This document shows, piece after piece, positions 18,215 through 26,992 of a DNA stretch of 64,000 nucleotides. The DNA is from Bacteroidales bacterium (GTDB lineage: Bacteria > Bacteroidota > Bacteroidia > Bacteroidales > P3). Location: positions 1 to 64,000 of the forward strand of contig JAFZXE010000023.1 in the NCBI GenBank assembly GCA_017616895.1. Direction: 5' to 3'. Position 1 is the stretch's first letter. Each line of letters starts with the position of its first letter. The notes beneath the pieces are model-generated. The model was not told the DNA's origin and searched no databases. It was given only the letters and a program-made list of their open reading frames with translations. A program made the translations under genes and the position numbers.

Positions 18215-20896
18215 CTATTTCACGATACTGTACAGGGCTTGTGCCGCGGGTTCTATCAGTTTATCAGGGAAGTCGTATGCTGGATGGTGCAACTCATAGC
18301 AGTCCTCGCCCGAGCCAATGCCGAAAAACACGCCGCGGTAGTGAAGCAGATAGTTAGCAAAGTCCTCAGACCAACGGAACGGTTTCTCTATGCTCCGCAC
18401 CACGAACCCCGTCTCCTCGAAAATCTGCTCAAGATGCTTAGACATCTCCGCATCGTTTTCGGTGGCTTTGAAGGGATCGCACTCACTAACATTCATCTGC
18501 AAACCATATTTTTTGCATACGTCGGCAACAATCCCGTCGGCTTCAGATCTCAAAGCATCCATGCGCTTGTTGGTAAACGCCCTAAGGGTGAACATCACCT
18601 CAGCATCGCCAGCTGAGGTACCGTAGGCTTCCTCGCCAAGACGAACACAGATGAGTGTACTCCGCGAGAAGTTCGAGTTGGGTACAACTTCATCATTCGG
18701 ATTACTCTGAACGCCATGATTATTCTGGCCATTACGGTTTTTGTTTCGCCAAGGAGCAAGTAGGCTCGGGATGATTGATACAGTCTGATTATTCTGGGCG
18801 TTATGTGCGTCTCGGTTTTCATGAGTGTCCCCACTGTGGTTTAGATTATTGAACCTGTCAATAATCTCAGCCACCGCCAGACCTGGGTTCAATCCCTTCT
18901 CAGGTGTCGAGGCATGGGTTTGCCGACCAGTAAGCGAATATTTCACGCCGACCGACGCGGCCGCAAAGGTTTCGCCGCTCAGCAGAACCTCTCCAAGCGG
19001 TTCGCCTGGGATGTTGTGCAGACCATAGACGGCCTGTATGTTGTATCTTTGCATTATGCCGCTGTCAAGTATCTTTTGCGATCCCCGGCCGGTTTCCTCC
19101 TCAGGCTGAAAGATGAGCATAATGTTCTTGTCGGCATAAACCGTGGGTGACTGTGCAATCATGTCTGCCACACGCAACAGAATGGTCGTATGCCCGTCGT
19201 GGCCGCACTTGTGCGAGACTCCTCGCACCGTTGAACAGTAGCCTTTTGGGGAAAGTCCTCGTGGTTGTCCTTCAACAGAGTCGGACATATCCACCATTTC
19301 TAAAACATCATCACTATGCGCGCCATCGGAGCTCAATGCCCTTTCATCTATCGGCAGGGCATCTGTGTCGGCACGTAGCGCTATAGTAGGCACATCAGGC
19401 TTATCACCAAATACTGCCACCACGCCGTAGCCGCTAACACGTCCTAAAAACTCATTTCCATCGCCACAGACATCCTTTGAATCATACATGGCAGACTCAG
19501 CTCCGCCAACATACTTGAACACGGTGCAGTCCTTATATGCTTTCAGGCACTCCACTATCATGTCGTGAGCATAGGACTCGTTGCCGGAAAGTCCTGGGTG
19601 AGCATGCAACTCATGCCTAACGTGGCAGCGCACCATATCTTTGAACGCACGTCCACGTTCTTCAAAATTCTTGAAACTATCGTAACTCGCTGCAGCAGGT
19701 GAAAGCAGGCAAACCTTGCCGGGTTCGGTCACCTTGAAGCACCAATCCACAATCTTCCTATAGTCATTTTCTCTGATGATATTTTTCTCATCAAATGCCG
19801 ACTGTTGAGTGCTGCGTGCAAGGTCATACATGCGGTTACCAGCCTCGCCTACAAATGCTATATTCCGCACCTCGCTCTCAGCCACAAAGTTAATCAGACC
19901 GCTGTAGTCGATGCCTCGGTCGAATCCTCCGAGTATGAGTGTTTGAACGTCACCCACAGCCTTCACAGCCGCTTCACAAGCTGCCGGGATTGTAGAAATG
20001 GAATCGTTGTAGAATCGAATCCCTTTGTATGCTCCAACGTATTCCAACCTATGTTCTAAGCCCTTGAACTCAGTCACGGCACGTTTGAATACTTCTCCGT
20101 CAATACAGTACAGCTGCGCCACTCGCGCTACAGCCTCAATGTTACTTCGGTTGTGCTCTCCAGGCAGGCGACTCGTCACCTTGCCATACAGAGGTTCGTC
20201 GTCGGCCGAATAAGCCTGCACCTGAGACCGAAACTGTTCACGGCAGACCTCAACCATTGATGCCAGTTCCTCATTGTCCTTGCAGTATATGAACGAATCG
20301 CCATCGCACTGCCGCAGACCGATTTGCATCTTCGCCATCTTGTAGCCTTCATAGCTTTCGTAGTGGTCAAGATGCTCTTGGAACAAGTTGAGCAACACTC
20401 CTATATGTGGTCCACGGTGTATGCCTTCCAGCTGGTGGCACGACAATTCAGCCACCACAATAGTCGAGAGATCCATCTTCTCCACAAGTTCGAACAGTGG
20501 AATGCCGATGTTCCCGCCCAACAGCACATTATACCCTGCTGTTTTGAACACATTGTATATCAACGACGTCGTTGTACTCTTCCCCTTCGTACCTGTAACA
20601 CCAATAACTTGGTCGCCATACACCCTTAGGAACACATCCGTCATCGATGTCACTTCTGTCTTTCTACAGAGGTCGCTCACCACCATCATCGGTATTCCTG
20701 GCGATTTTATCACCATGTCAAACTTGCTGTCCGTCAGCATGGTGCGTATTTCTTCGTTGTTCTCAGCCGTCGCCACCTCCAAGCACACACCGAGACGTTC
20801 CAATAGCTCGAACGCCGACTTACCCTCACGCCCCATACCCGCAATCAAAACCCGCTTGCCATCGAATATCCGCTTTATGTCCGCTTCTAGATACAC
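18215..20896 (-). CDS. Fusion: MurD-type UDP-MurNAc-L-Ala glutamate ligase (MurD2-like) + M20 amidohydrolase
   Basis: Residues 1-424 are a Mur ligase: Rossmann-like VLIAGMGREGKSA (16-28), P-loop GVTGTKGKST (99-108), the GGNIG and LSCHQLEG motifs, LNLFQEHLDHY, and the MurD C-terminal SPAAASYDSFKNFEERGRAF (399-418). The canonical MurD motif NDSKATN reads NDSISTI (297-303), as in ligases paired with MurL that add L-Glu. At residue 425, with almost no linker, an M20 peptidase/amidohydrolase starts: HELHAHPGLSGNE (428-440), ADTDALPIDE (509-518), SHKCGHDGHT (561-570), QPEEE (597-601), GLH (625-627) and HHPAYDFP near the end. Metal ligands look intact. Two inserts, about 520-558 and 683-748, are low in complexity and N/S/D-rich. 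The role of the M20 half is unknown; a linked step in muropeptide metabolism is an inference. Confidence 0.85.
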   Translation of the reverse strand: MYLEADIKRIFDGKRVLIAGMGREGKSAFELLERLGVCLEVATAENNEEIRTMLTDSKFDMVIKSPGIPMMVVSDLCRKTEVTSMTDVFLRVYGDQVIGVTGTKGKSTTTSLIYNVFKTAGYNVLLGGNIGIPLFELVEKMDLSTIVVAELSCHQLEGIHRGPHIGVLLNLFQEHLDHYESYEGYKMAKMQIGLRQCDGDSFIYCKDNEELASMVEVCREQFRSQVQAYSADDEPLYGKVTSRLPGEHNRSNIEAVARVAQLYCIDGEVFKRAVTEFKGLEHRLEYVGAYKGIRFYNDSISTIPAACEAAVKAVGDVQTLILGGFDRGIDYSGLINFVAESEVRNIAFVGEAGNRMYDLARSTQQSAFDEKNIIRENDYRKIVDWCFKVTEPGKVCLLSPAAASYDSFKNFEERGRAFKDMVRCHVRHELHAHPGLSGNESYAHDMIVECLKAYKDCTVFKYVGGAESAMYDSKDVCGDGNEFLGRVSGYGVVAVFGDKPDVPTIALRADTDALPIDERALSSDGAHSDDVLEMVDMSDSVEGQPRGLSPKGYCSTVRGVSHKCGHDGHTTILLRVADMIAQSPTVYADKNIMLIFQPEEETGRGSQKILDSGIMQRYNIQAVYGLHNIPGEPLGEVLLSGETFAAASVGVKYSLTGRQTHASTPEKGLNPGLAVAEIIDRFNNLNHSGDTHENRDAHNAQNNQTVSIIPSLLAPWRNKNRNGQNNHGVQSNPNDEVVPNSNFSRSTLICVRLGEEAYGTSAGDAEVMFTLRAFTNKRMDALRSEADGIVADVCKKYGLQMNVSECDPFKATENDAEMSKHLEQIFEETGFVVRSIEKPFRWSEDFANYLLHYRGVFFGIGSGEDCYELHHPAYDFPDKLIEPAAQALYSIVK

Positions 20897-20997
20897 CTAT
20901 GTGATTGCGTGAATGTGTTAGTATATATTTAAATGTGTTGCTGCTTAATCGTGTTAATAATCCTACTCACTTATGAGCTGAATTACTTGTAACAAAT

Positions 20998-21007
20998 TGC
21001 AAAATTA
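20998..21007 (-). promoter_or_regulatory. -7 promoter element for the MurD-M20 gene
   Basis: TAATTTTGCA on the minus strand matches TAnnTTTG, about 100 bases before the start at 20896, inside the 160-base spacer after murL. The spacer also holds GTGTTAAT-type words. Confidence 0.5.
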
Positions 21008-21056
21008 CGTTTTTTTTGCCAAATATTTACATTAAATGTGTCTTATGTCAACAAAG

Positions 21057-22433
21057 TTAGGCTATGGCAACTTCAAGTATTCCCAGTTCTGCCTCCGACA
21101 GGTTATGTTCTTTGAAAAGAGTTTCGGCGCTTACCATTTCTCCTGTGTAGTTGAATGTTTTCAGCAAGGCTGGCATATTTTCATTACTGTACCAGCGGCG
21201 TTTGGTCATCATGAGTGCGGTATTCACCTCGCTTATCGTGCCGACACACTCAAAAGGCTTGCTTTCGGTGTGACCCGTCAACTCTTCGAAATAGCCGCGC
21301 AACTCACAGTCGTCGAGCATCGACTTGCCAAATATGGCATTCAAACGTTCAGGTTCTATAAACGGCGAAAGTATGATGTATGCAAATAAGCACTTGGCAC
21401 ATCTGCCGCACCAGATGTCCTGTTTGCTGCCGGCATTACAGCTCTTGAACACGTCGAAATACTTGTCGTAGCGCGAGAAAAGCATGGCAATCTGCAACTC
21501 GCTCAGTGGACGCAGGAAACTGAAGTAGTTCACACTGTGCGTCACAAATTTCTCTACGTATGCTCTAAAATCGTTCTCAAACTCAAGGCTTTTCGAATAC
21601 TGATGGTTCACTGCACTGCCTGCCACCGTTGATTCATTGGCGCTGTTCTCGTTCGACAAGGCGACGTTACGAACCCCTGCCAGAGTCGCTGCCAACAGCG
21701 TATAGAACGCCAACATGGCCGAGAAGGGTGTATGCCCGTTAAGACAGCCCTTGGCATTCAGTTCGAGCAGCAGTGGGTCTATGCGACGGTTGATAACAAG
21801 AGTCTCTTCTGGCGAGAAACCGCCTCGCTCGGCACACAACGTCGTAGCTCCGCGAGGGTTCATAATCAGCGGCCGCACACCTTGGCTGCGCAGCAGTTCA
21901 AGTGTCACCACCGAATCCTTGCCGCCTCCGATTGGAACAAGATAATTGGTGATTGCCTGATTGCCTGACTGATTGATTGTTTGAGAGATTGATTGCTTGA
22001 TTGATTGAGCGGATGGAGCATTATGATTGCTTTCAATCGTCATGAAATCCTCCATCGTGGCACGGATGCCGTTGGTGTAGAAGAACTCGCCCAAGCCGTT
22101 GAAATAAATATTCTTCCAAAAGCGCACCTGCTCATCGTCAAGACTGTGCGGCAACACTCTCACGACTTTTGGACAAACGCACTTCCAATAGCTCACCAAC
22201 TCTATCATGCCGATATTGAACACCAACGTGTCCATCAATTCTTTCGGCTTGTCTAAATTCAAAAACGTCCTTCGTGGAATCGTGGCCGTCGGTCGAAAAG
22301 CAATCTTATCATTCAGTCGAAACTCAAACTCAATCCTCAGCCCTTCGGCATCGACGGTGTACGAATATTTTTCGTACACCATCTCGCCGAAAGTCATCCG
22401 GTACGTGTTATATTTTTTCTGGTTATTAAACAC
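21057..22433 (-). CDS. murL: UDP-N-acetylmuramoyl-L-alanyl-L-glutamate epimerase (MurL-like)
   Basis: MurL inverts the terminal L-Glu of UDP-MurNAc-L-Ala-L-Glu to D-Glu in an ATP-dependent reaction that releases AMP and pyrophosphate. This 458-residue protein fits by size, by the PP-loop-like GGGKDS at 169-174 after YLVPI, by the LNGHTPFSAMLAFYTLLAA segment (231-249), by ALSNENSANE, and by a C-terminal WCGRCAKC cluster (341-348) that may bind metal. The strongest support is its position directly upstream of a MurD2-like ligase, the known partner. Residues 136-162 are a Q/S/N-rich insert encoded by tandem GATTGATT/GATTGCTT words, just before the nucleotide loop. The start ATG follows the coiled-coil gene by 34 bases, so the two are likely cotranscribed. 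Whether murI also exists cannot be seen here. Confidence 0.78.
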   Translation of the reverse strand: MFNNQKKYNTYRMTFGEMVYEKYSYTVDAEGLRIEFEFRLNDKIAFRPTATIPRRTFLNLDKPKELMDTLVFNIGMIELVSYWKCVCPKVVRVLPHSLDDEQVRFWKNIYFNGLGEFFYTNGIRATMEDFMTIESNHNAPSAQSIKQSISQTINQSGNQAITNYLVPIGGGKDSVVTLELLRSQGVRPLIMNPRGATTLCAERGGFSPEETLVINRRIDPLLLELNAKGCLNGHTPFSAMLAFYTLLAATLAGVRNVALSNENSANESTVAGSAVNHQYSKSLEFENDFRAYVEKFVTHSVNYFSFLRPLSELQIAMLFSRYDKYFDVFKSCNAGSKQDIWCGRCAKCLFAYIILSPFIEPERLNAIFGKSMLDDCELRGYFEELTGHTESKPFECVGTISEVNTALMMTKRRWYSNENMPALLKTFNYTGEMVSAETLFKEHNLSEAELGILEVAIA

Positions 22434-22467
22434 AGACCTCTAACGAATTTATCTTATGCTGGCCGCA

Positions 22468-24504
22468 CTATTTCAAAGTGAAGCTCACCTTGCCGATCTC
22501 GTTACCGTTGGCGTAAAGGGTAACCCAGTATAAGCCAGGCTCCATGACCACGCTGTCGAGCTTGCGCCACACAATGCTCACCTTGCGAGAGCCGCCCCAG
22601 AACTCTATGTCTTGTTTAGCTGTATATTGAATCTCCGTGTCGCCGCTCTTGAAGGTGTCAGAATTGGCTCCCTCGTTGCTTACCAAACGATTCTTGGCGT
22701 TCGAAATGCGGGCGTATATCGTTATTGTACCCGGGTCAACCACATAGTTGTCAAGTATGGTGGCGTCGATTTTCACCAATTTCACATCGCTGCCTTTCGA
22801 AGCCTCTTTCACCACGGTGCCACTTATGCTCTTACCTGGCGTGGCCACCACGTCGGTGGTTACGAGGATACTTGCCTTCTCCAGTTTCTGACGGATTTTG
22901 TCGCTCTGACTGTCAAGGCGGCGCAGTTCGTTGTTCTCGCTGCGCAGCTGGCCGTTCTCGGCTTTCAGCTGCTCATTCTCGGCGCGCAGACGTTCAATCT
23001 CGGCAGCATAGCTGTCACACAGTTTCTGCAACTCTGAGAGTTTCTGGTTCACATTCGATGCCGATGGCGCTGATGCGTTGGCTTGTACTGACACGTTGGC
23101 GTTGGCCGATGCGCTTGCCTTTGCCTCGGCAGCCTCGGCTTTTTTGTTGGCAGCTGCCACGTCGGCCTGAGCCTTTGCCAATGCCGACTCCTTCTCGTTC
23201 AGCTGTTTTTGCAGTTTGGCGAGGTCAGCTTTCTGGCTTTCCACCTGCGCCTGCAGAGTGGCTATCTGCTGTTCATATTTCGCATTGGCGGTGACGTTGG
23301 CAGAAGCCGATGCCGAAACCGAAGCATTGGCCTTTGCCAGCTCGGCGTCTTTCTTCGACAGGTCGTTCTGTGCAGCAGAGAGCTGTCCTTCGAGTTCTTT
23401 CACACGAGCATTGAGTTGAGAAACACTTGCTTCAAGCTGTGCCGATTTAGCGCTACACTGCGACAGTTTGGTTTCAAGCTGCTGGTTGGCAGACACGCTG
23501 GCAGAAGCCGATGCACTTGCAGAACTCTCAAGCTTCGACACCTTTTCGTTGCACTGCGACAGCTGAGCCTCAAGCTGAGCCTTCGACTTTTCGAGCTGTG
23601 AGAGCTGTGTGTTGAGCTGCTTCACCTGCCCTTCAAGCTGAACGTTGGCCGACGCAGAAGCGCTGGCTGAGGCCTGCTGGCTGTTGAGAGCCTTCATCTG
23701 GTCGTTCAAAGCAGCGATGTCAGACTCCAGTTTTGTTATCTTTGCGCTCAACTGAGCGTTCTTCGTGTTCAGTTCCGAGTTCTGCTTGGTGAGGCTCTCG
23801 TTCTGTTTGGTCAATGCCGACACATTTGCCGAAGCGTCAGCCTTTGCCGAACCCGAGACTTTCAGTTCGGCATTGAGTCCGTCTATCTGGGTGTTGAGCG
23901 ACGAAATCTGTCCGTTGAGGCTTGCGATAACGCCTTCCTGTTGAGCCACCTGCTTCTGCAGTTTTTCCACCTGTGCCTTGCACTGCGATTCGCTGGCCGA
24001 CGCACTGGCAGAAACGTTGGCTGATGCAGATGCCGATGCTGAGGTATTTTTCTTCAGCTGCGCAATCTCTTTCTCTTGAGCATCAAGACGACGCTGTAGC
24101 TCTTTGATGACCGACTCTTTAGAGCGCAACTCGGCCTCTTGTTTGCTGCAATCTACCGAAACGGAAGCACTTGCCGAAGCCTGACCGCTAACCGCTGCCT
24201 GATGTCCGCCGCCTGATGACTGCTTGCCGCTCTTTGCACGGCGCAGCTGGGCGAGCAGGTCGCGAATCTCGGCAGCCTGAGCATTGATGGTGCTGTCCTT
24301 CTGCGCCATCTGCCCACCGAACTCCTGGTTGTCGGCCTTCACTTTTGCATACTGTTCCATAATGCTGTCGTAACGTTCCTGCATGGCAACAAGTTCCTTT
24401 TCGGACACTTTCACACCACTTTTGTCACAGGACACCATCGACAACATCGTAGCCACGGACACTGCCGCAGCTATCATAAAACGCTTACTGTAGTTCATTT
24501 TCAT
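22468..24504 (-). CDS. Lipoprotein with alternating coiled-coil blocks and Ser-Ala repeats
   Basis: The N-terminus is a lipoprotein signal with lipobox SMVSC (Cys26). Residues 30-540 alternate Q/L/K-rich coiled-coil blocks (for example LEGQVKQLNTQLSQLEKS and LEASVSQLNARVKELEGQL) with seven Ser-Ala tracts such as SASASASANVSASASASES, often ending in ANV. A longer continuous coiled coil (about 480-540) precedes a C-terminal globular domain of about 130 residues with predicted beta strands (IEFWGGSRKVSIVWRKL, GLYWVTLYANGNEIGKVSF). The Ser-Ala tracts look like flexible or glycosylatable spacers. It is the first gene of the unit with murL and has its own promoter box. It could be a long cell-envelope tether or surface fibre; no known family is recognised. 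Confidence 0.7.
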   Translation of the reverse strand: MKMNYSKRFMIAAAVSVATMLSMVSCDKSGVKVSEKELVAMQERYDSIMEQYAKVKADNQEFGGQMAQKDSTINAQAAEIRDLLAQLRRAKSGKQSSGGGHQAAVSGQASASASVSVDCSKQEAELRSKESVIKELQRRLDAQEKEIAQLKKNTSASASASANVSASASASESQCKAQVEKLQKQVAQQEGVIASLNGQISSLNTQIDGLNAELKVSGSAKADASANVSALTKQNESLTKQNSELNTKNAQLSAKITKLESDIAALNDQMKALNSQQASASASASANVQLEGQVKQLNTQLSQLEKSKAQLEAQLSQCNEKVSKLESSASASASASVSANQQLETKLSQCSAKSAQLEASVSQLNARVKELEGQLSAAQNDLSKKDAELAKANASVSASASANVTANAKYEQQIATLQAQVESQKADLAKLQKQLNEKESALAKAQADVAAANKKAEAAEAKASASANANVSVQANASAPSASNVNQKLSELQKLCDSYAAEIERLRAENEQLKAENGQLRSENNELRRLDSQSDKIRQKLEKASILVTTDVVATPGKSISGTVVKEASKGSDVKLVKIDATILDNYVVDPGTITIYARISNAKNRLVSNEGANSDTFKSGDTEIQYTAKQDIEFWGGSRKVSIVWRKLDSVVMEPGLYWVTLYANGNEIGKVSFTLK

Positions 24505-24537
24505 GTATCTTAATGTTTTGTTTGTTTTCGAATAGGC

Positions 24538-24547
24538 TGCAAAAATA
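24538..24547 (-). promoter_or_regulatory. -7 promoter element for the coiled-coil lipoprotein/murL unit
   Basis: Minus-strand TATTTTTGCA, a good TAnnTTTG match, lies 34 bases before the start at 24504. It is divergent to the promoter at 24651. Confidence 0.65.
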
Positions 24548-24650
24548 CTCTTTTTTATATAAGCACCCTAAAAAAGATTTCAACAGCCAGCAAACTACGA
24601 ATGTTTTCAATATGCCAAAAGATAAGAGTCGTTTAACTGGAAAATTATAG

Positions 24651-24660
24651 TATTTTTGCA
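24651..24660 (+). promoter_or_regulatory. -7 promoter element for the outer-membrane protein gene
   Basis: TATTTTTGCA matches TAnnTTTG. A transcript from here would start near 24667, shortly before the open frame of the next gene. Confidence 0.6.
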
Positions 24661-24707
24661 GCCGAATTACACATAAGACACCCGTCATCACGCGTTCTCA
24701 CAATCAT

Positions 24708-25541
24708 ATTCATATACAACTTGCGGCGATTACACTATGGCTGCTGTGTGCTTGGGGTACATACGGACAGACAGTCGGACATCCAAGATTTTCTCTAACA
24801 TTAAGTAATACAAACGGATATGGTGAGACTCGCGACCTAGGAACATCGCCGAGAGTTTATGACAACCTTTCTATCGGACAAGGATTGGAATTCAACGCAG
24901 AAACGGTGGATTGGACATTTTCCGGACATTTCGGTGTAAGTGGTGCGTTAAACGCCCCAAAAATAAAATACCTGTTGAAAAAAGGCAACTATTCTGGATA
25001 TTCCGGCAGCGTAGATGTTGCCATTTCAGCATTGAGACGGATGTGGAGCAATGGAGAAGCCACATGGAGCGTTGCCATCGGAGGAGGGTTATCTAATCAC
25101 ACATACATTGGATACACCCCGAAGTTTATGAACGCCTCTTTTGCCCTGACTGACCTATTCCAACCAGAATTCCGAGTGTTGGTTGAATACAACCTGCCCA
25201 ACTCGAACCCGCTGGTTGTGATGCCCGGATGGTTTGCGGCATTCGCTTCGGTTGAGGTATCGCCGATTGGCCTTGCCTACCGACCAGGTTATTCATTCAT
25301 AGACAACTATACCGACGGACGCAAGGTAAAAGACTATATCTTCAACACATACAAAACTGGCTTCGCATGGCTACCCTATTTAGCCACCGAACTGGGTGTG
25401 CGATTCAACCTGCGCAGCGGCAACCGTATATCGCTGGCATACATGTGGAACTACCGTTCGTCGCACGGTACTTCGGATTGGCAGTTTGACGAAGTAAACC
25501 ATCTACTATCGATAGAATTTAACATACTGTTGAAAAAATGA
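24708..25541 (+). CDS. Predicted outer-membrane beta-barrel-like protein with a non-canonical start
   Basis: The frame is open from 24651 and encodes a signal peptide LAAITLWLLCAWGTYGQ (24720-24770) followed by a beta-rich domain with repeated aromatic/glycine strands (GQGLEFNAETVDWTFSGHF, ATWSVAIGGGL, LATELGVRFNLRSGNRI) and a C-terminal strand ending FNILLKK. No ATG, GTG or TTG lies in frame between the stop at 24648 and the signal peptide; ATT at 24708 is used here as the tentative start (ATC 24687 is another option). The first standard start, TTG at 24885, would remove the signal peptide. The S41 protease gene overlaps its stop by 4 bases. It resembles small Bacteroidales outer-membrane proteins (possibly DUF3316); function unknown. 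Confidence 0.6.
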   Translation: MHIQLAAITLWLLCAWGTYGQTVGHPRFSLTLSNTNGYGETRDLGTSPRVYDNLSIGQGLEFNAETVDWTFSGHFGVSGALNAPKIKYLLKKGNYSGYSGSVDVAISALRRMWSNGEATWSVAIGGGLSNHTYIGYTPKFMNASFALTDLFQPEFRVLVEYNLPNSNPLVVMPGWFAAFASVEVSPIGLAYRPGYSFIDNYTDGRKVKDYIFNTYKTGFAWLPYLATELGVRFNLRSGNRISLAYMWNYRSSHGTSDWQFDEVNHLLSIEFNILLKK

Positions 25542-26575
25542 GACGCGCCTCATCATTATTAATACTTGCCACAGCTATGTTTTTCGTCTCTTGCGAGAAG
25601 GCTTTTCTGCGCAATCCCGACGCCGAACCCACAAAGGTGTTCGAGTATCTATGGCAACGAGTAGATAAGCAGTATGCATTGTTCGATGTCAAGGGGGTGA
25701 ATTGGGATTCTATACATAATGTGTATGCTCCGCAAGTGAGTAACGACATCAACGACGACAGCCTCTTTCGTGTTTTGGCCGCGATGCTCAACACCCTCAA
25801 CGATGGGCATGTGAACATAGTGTCGCCGTTCGACGTATCACGCAGCGAAGAGATATTCCTCCAAACATACGGACGGCGAAACATAGAACCCAATGTGGTG
25901 ACTCTGAACTACCTTGGAGCGCACTACCACTCGGCAGGTGGATTTGCATACAATACTATGCGGGGCGATTCGGTTGTGTATATCCGATATGGATCGTTCT
26001 CAAACTCAGCGTCAACAGCGACTCTCAATATGATTTTGAAACGCTACCCATCGGCATCGGGTGTGATATTCGACATTCGGCAAAATGGCGGTGGCTCAAT
26101 AGAGAACATCTGGAATATACTCGCGATGCTGCCAGCCACGCACGCACATCTATACACCACTCAGATAAAATCAGGACCCGCACACGATGATTTCTCGGAG
26201 GCGGAGAAGGTGTATTCGCCATTCACAAACGATGACTACGAACCATACAGAAAACCGTTTGTGGTGCTCACCGACAGAGGGTCGTACAGCGCATCGTCGT
26301 TCTTTGCGCTGTGTGCGAAAGCGTATGACAACATGATAGTTATGGGAGACACGACGGGAGGCGGTCTTGGTCTTCCTAACGGAGGCGAGCTGCCAAACGG
26401 CTGGACATACAGATTTCCCGTGACCCGCACTATTGCCCCCGACGGAAAGAACTACGAAAACGGTGTTCCGCCCGATACTGTTGTGATGTTGTCTTCAGAA
26501 GCCACAGCAGCAGGAAAAGACAATGTGATAGAGACGGCTGCGGATTTAATCTGCCGAGTTAATAGCGGCAGATAA
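25538..26575 (+). CDS. S41 family C-terminal processing peptidase-like lipoprotein
   Basis: A secreted serine protease of family S41. The N-terminus is a lipoprotein signal ending in FVSC. The N-terminal helical domain (PTKVFEYLWQRVDKQYALFD) includes the LNDGHVNI segment typical of Bacteroidetes S41 lipoproteins. A PDZ-like domain is not obvious. The catalytic core has GVIFDIRQNGGG, then FVVLTDRGSYSASSFFAL with the nucleophile Ser, and MGDTTGGGLGLPNG. Length (345) is on the short side but the core is complete. The start overlaps the upstream gene by 4 bases (ATGA), and a hairpin terminator follows the stop. Confidence 0.88.
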   Translation: MRRASSLLILATAMFFVSCEKAFLRNPDAEPTKVFEYLWQRVDKQYALFDVKGVNWDSIHNVYAPQVSNDINDDSLFRVLAAMLNTLNDGHVNIVSPFDVSRSEEIFLQTYGRRNIEPNVVTLNYLGAHYHSAGGFAYNTMRGDSVVYIRYGSFSNSASTATLNMILKRYPSASGVIFDIRQNGGGSIENIWNILAMLPATHAHLYTTQIKSGPAHDDFSEAEKVYSPFTNDDYEPYRKPFVVLTDRGSYSASSFFALCAKAYDNMIVMGDTTGGGLGLPNGGELPNGWTYRFPVTRTIAPDGKNYENGVPPDTVVMLSSEATAAGKDNVIETAADLICRVNSGR

Positions 26576-26600
26576 CCACAATAAAACTGGAATAGATTAT

Positions 26601-26640
26601 GGAACAAAAAGCGACCTTTGGGGTTGCTTTTTATTGTTCC
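26601..26640 (+). terminator. Hairpin terminator after the S41 protease gene
   Basis: GGAACAAAAAGCGACC pairs with GGTTGCTTTTT and ATTGTTCC around a TTTG loop, with T-runs on the 3' side. Confidence 0.75.
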
Positions 26641-26772
26641 ATATTGAGTGTTTTTTACGAGCTTATTTTCGGTGCTTTGTGTAAAGCATTAGTTTTGTGA
26701 AAGATAGCGAATATTTTGAAAAATGCAATTTTGTACATACTAATATACTGGTTTGCAGTATGTTTAGTATAT

Positions 26773-26805
26773 GTCATTAGGTTATCATTAGGTAGTCATT
26801 AGGTT
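26773..26805 (+). repeat. TCATTAGGT direct repeats in a 350-base gene-free spacer
   Basis: TCATTAGGT occurs three times (with TT or AG between). The rest of 26641-26992 is AT-rich with GTTGATAT/GTTGATTG words; no gene, RNA or clear promoter was seen. Confidence 0.5.
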
Positions 26806-26992
26806 AGGAGTGTTTTAGTTGATGAATAGTTGGTGCTAGACATTGCGGTTTTGATGTGTTGATATGCTTATAAGTTGATACGTTTGATTTGTTGATTGAT
26901 TGTTAATAACTATTTTTCTATCTATATAACAATATGGGTTGACAAGTGGCGTTATAATAATTAATGTAAAATAAATCTAATCTCACCACATC

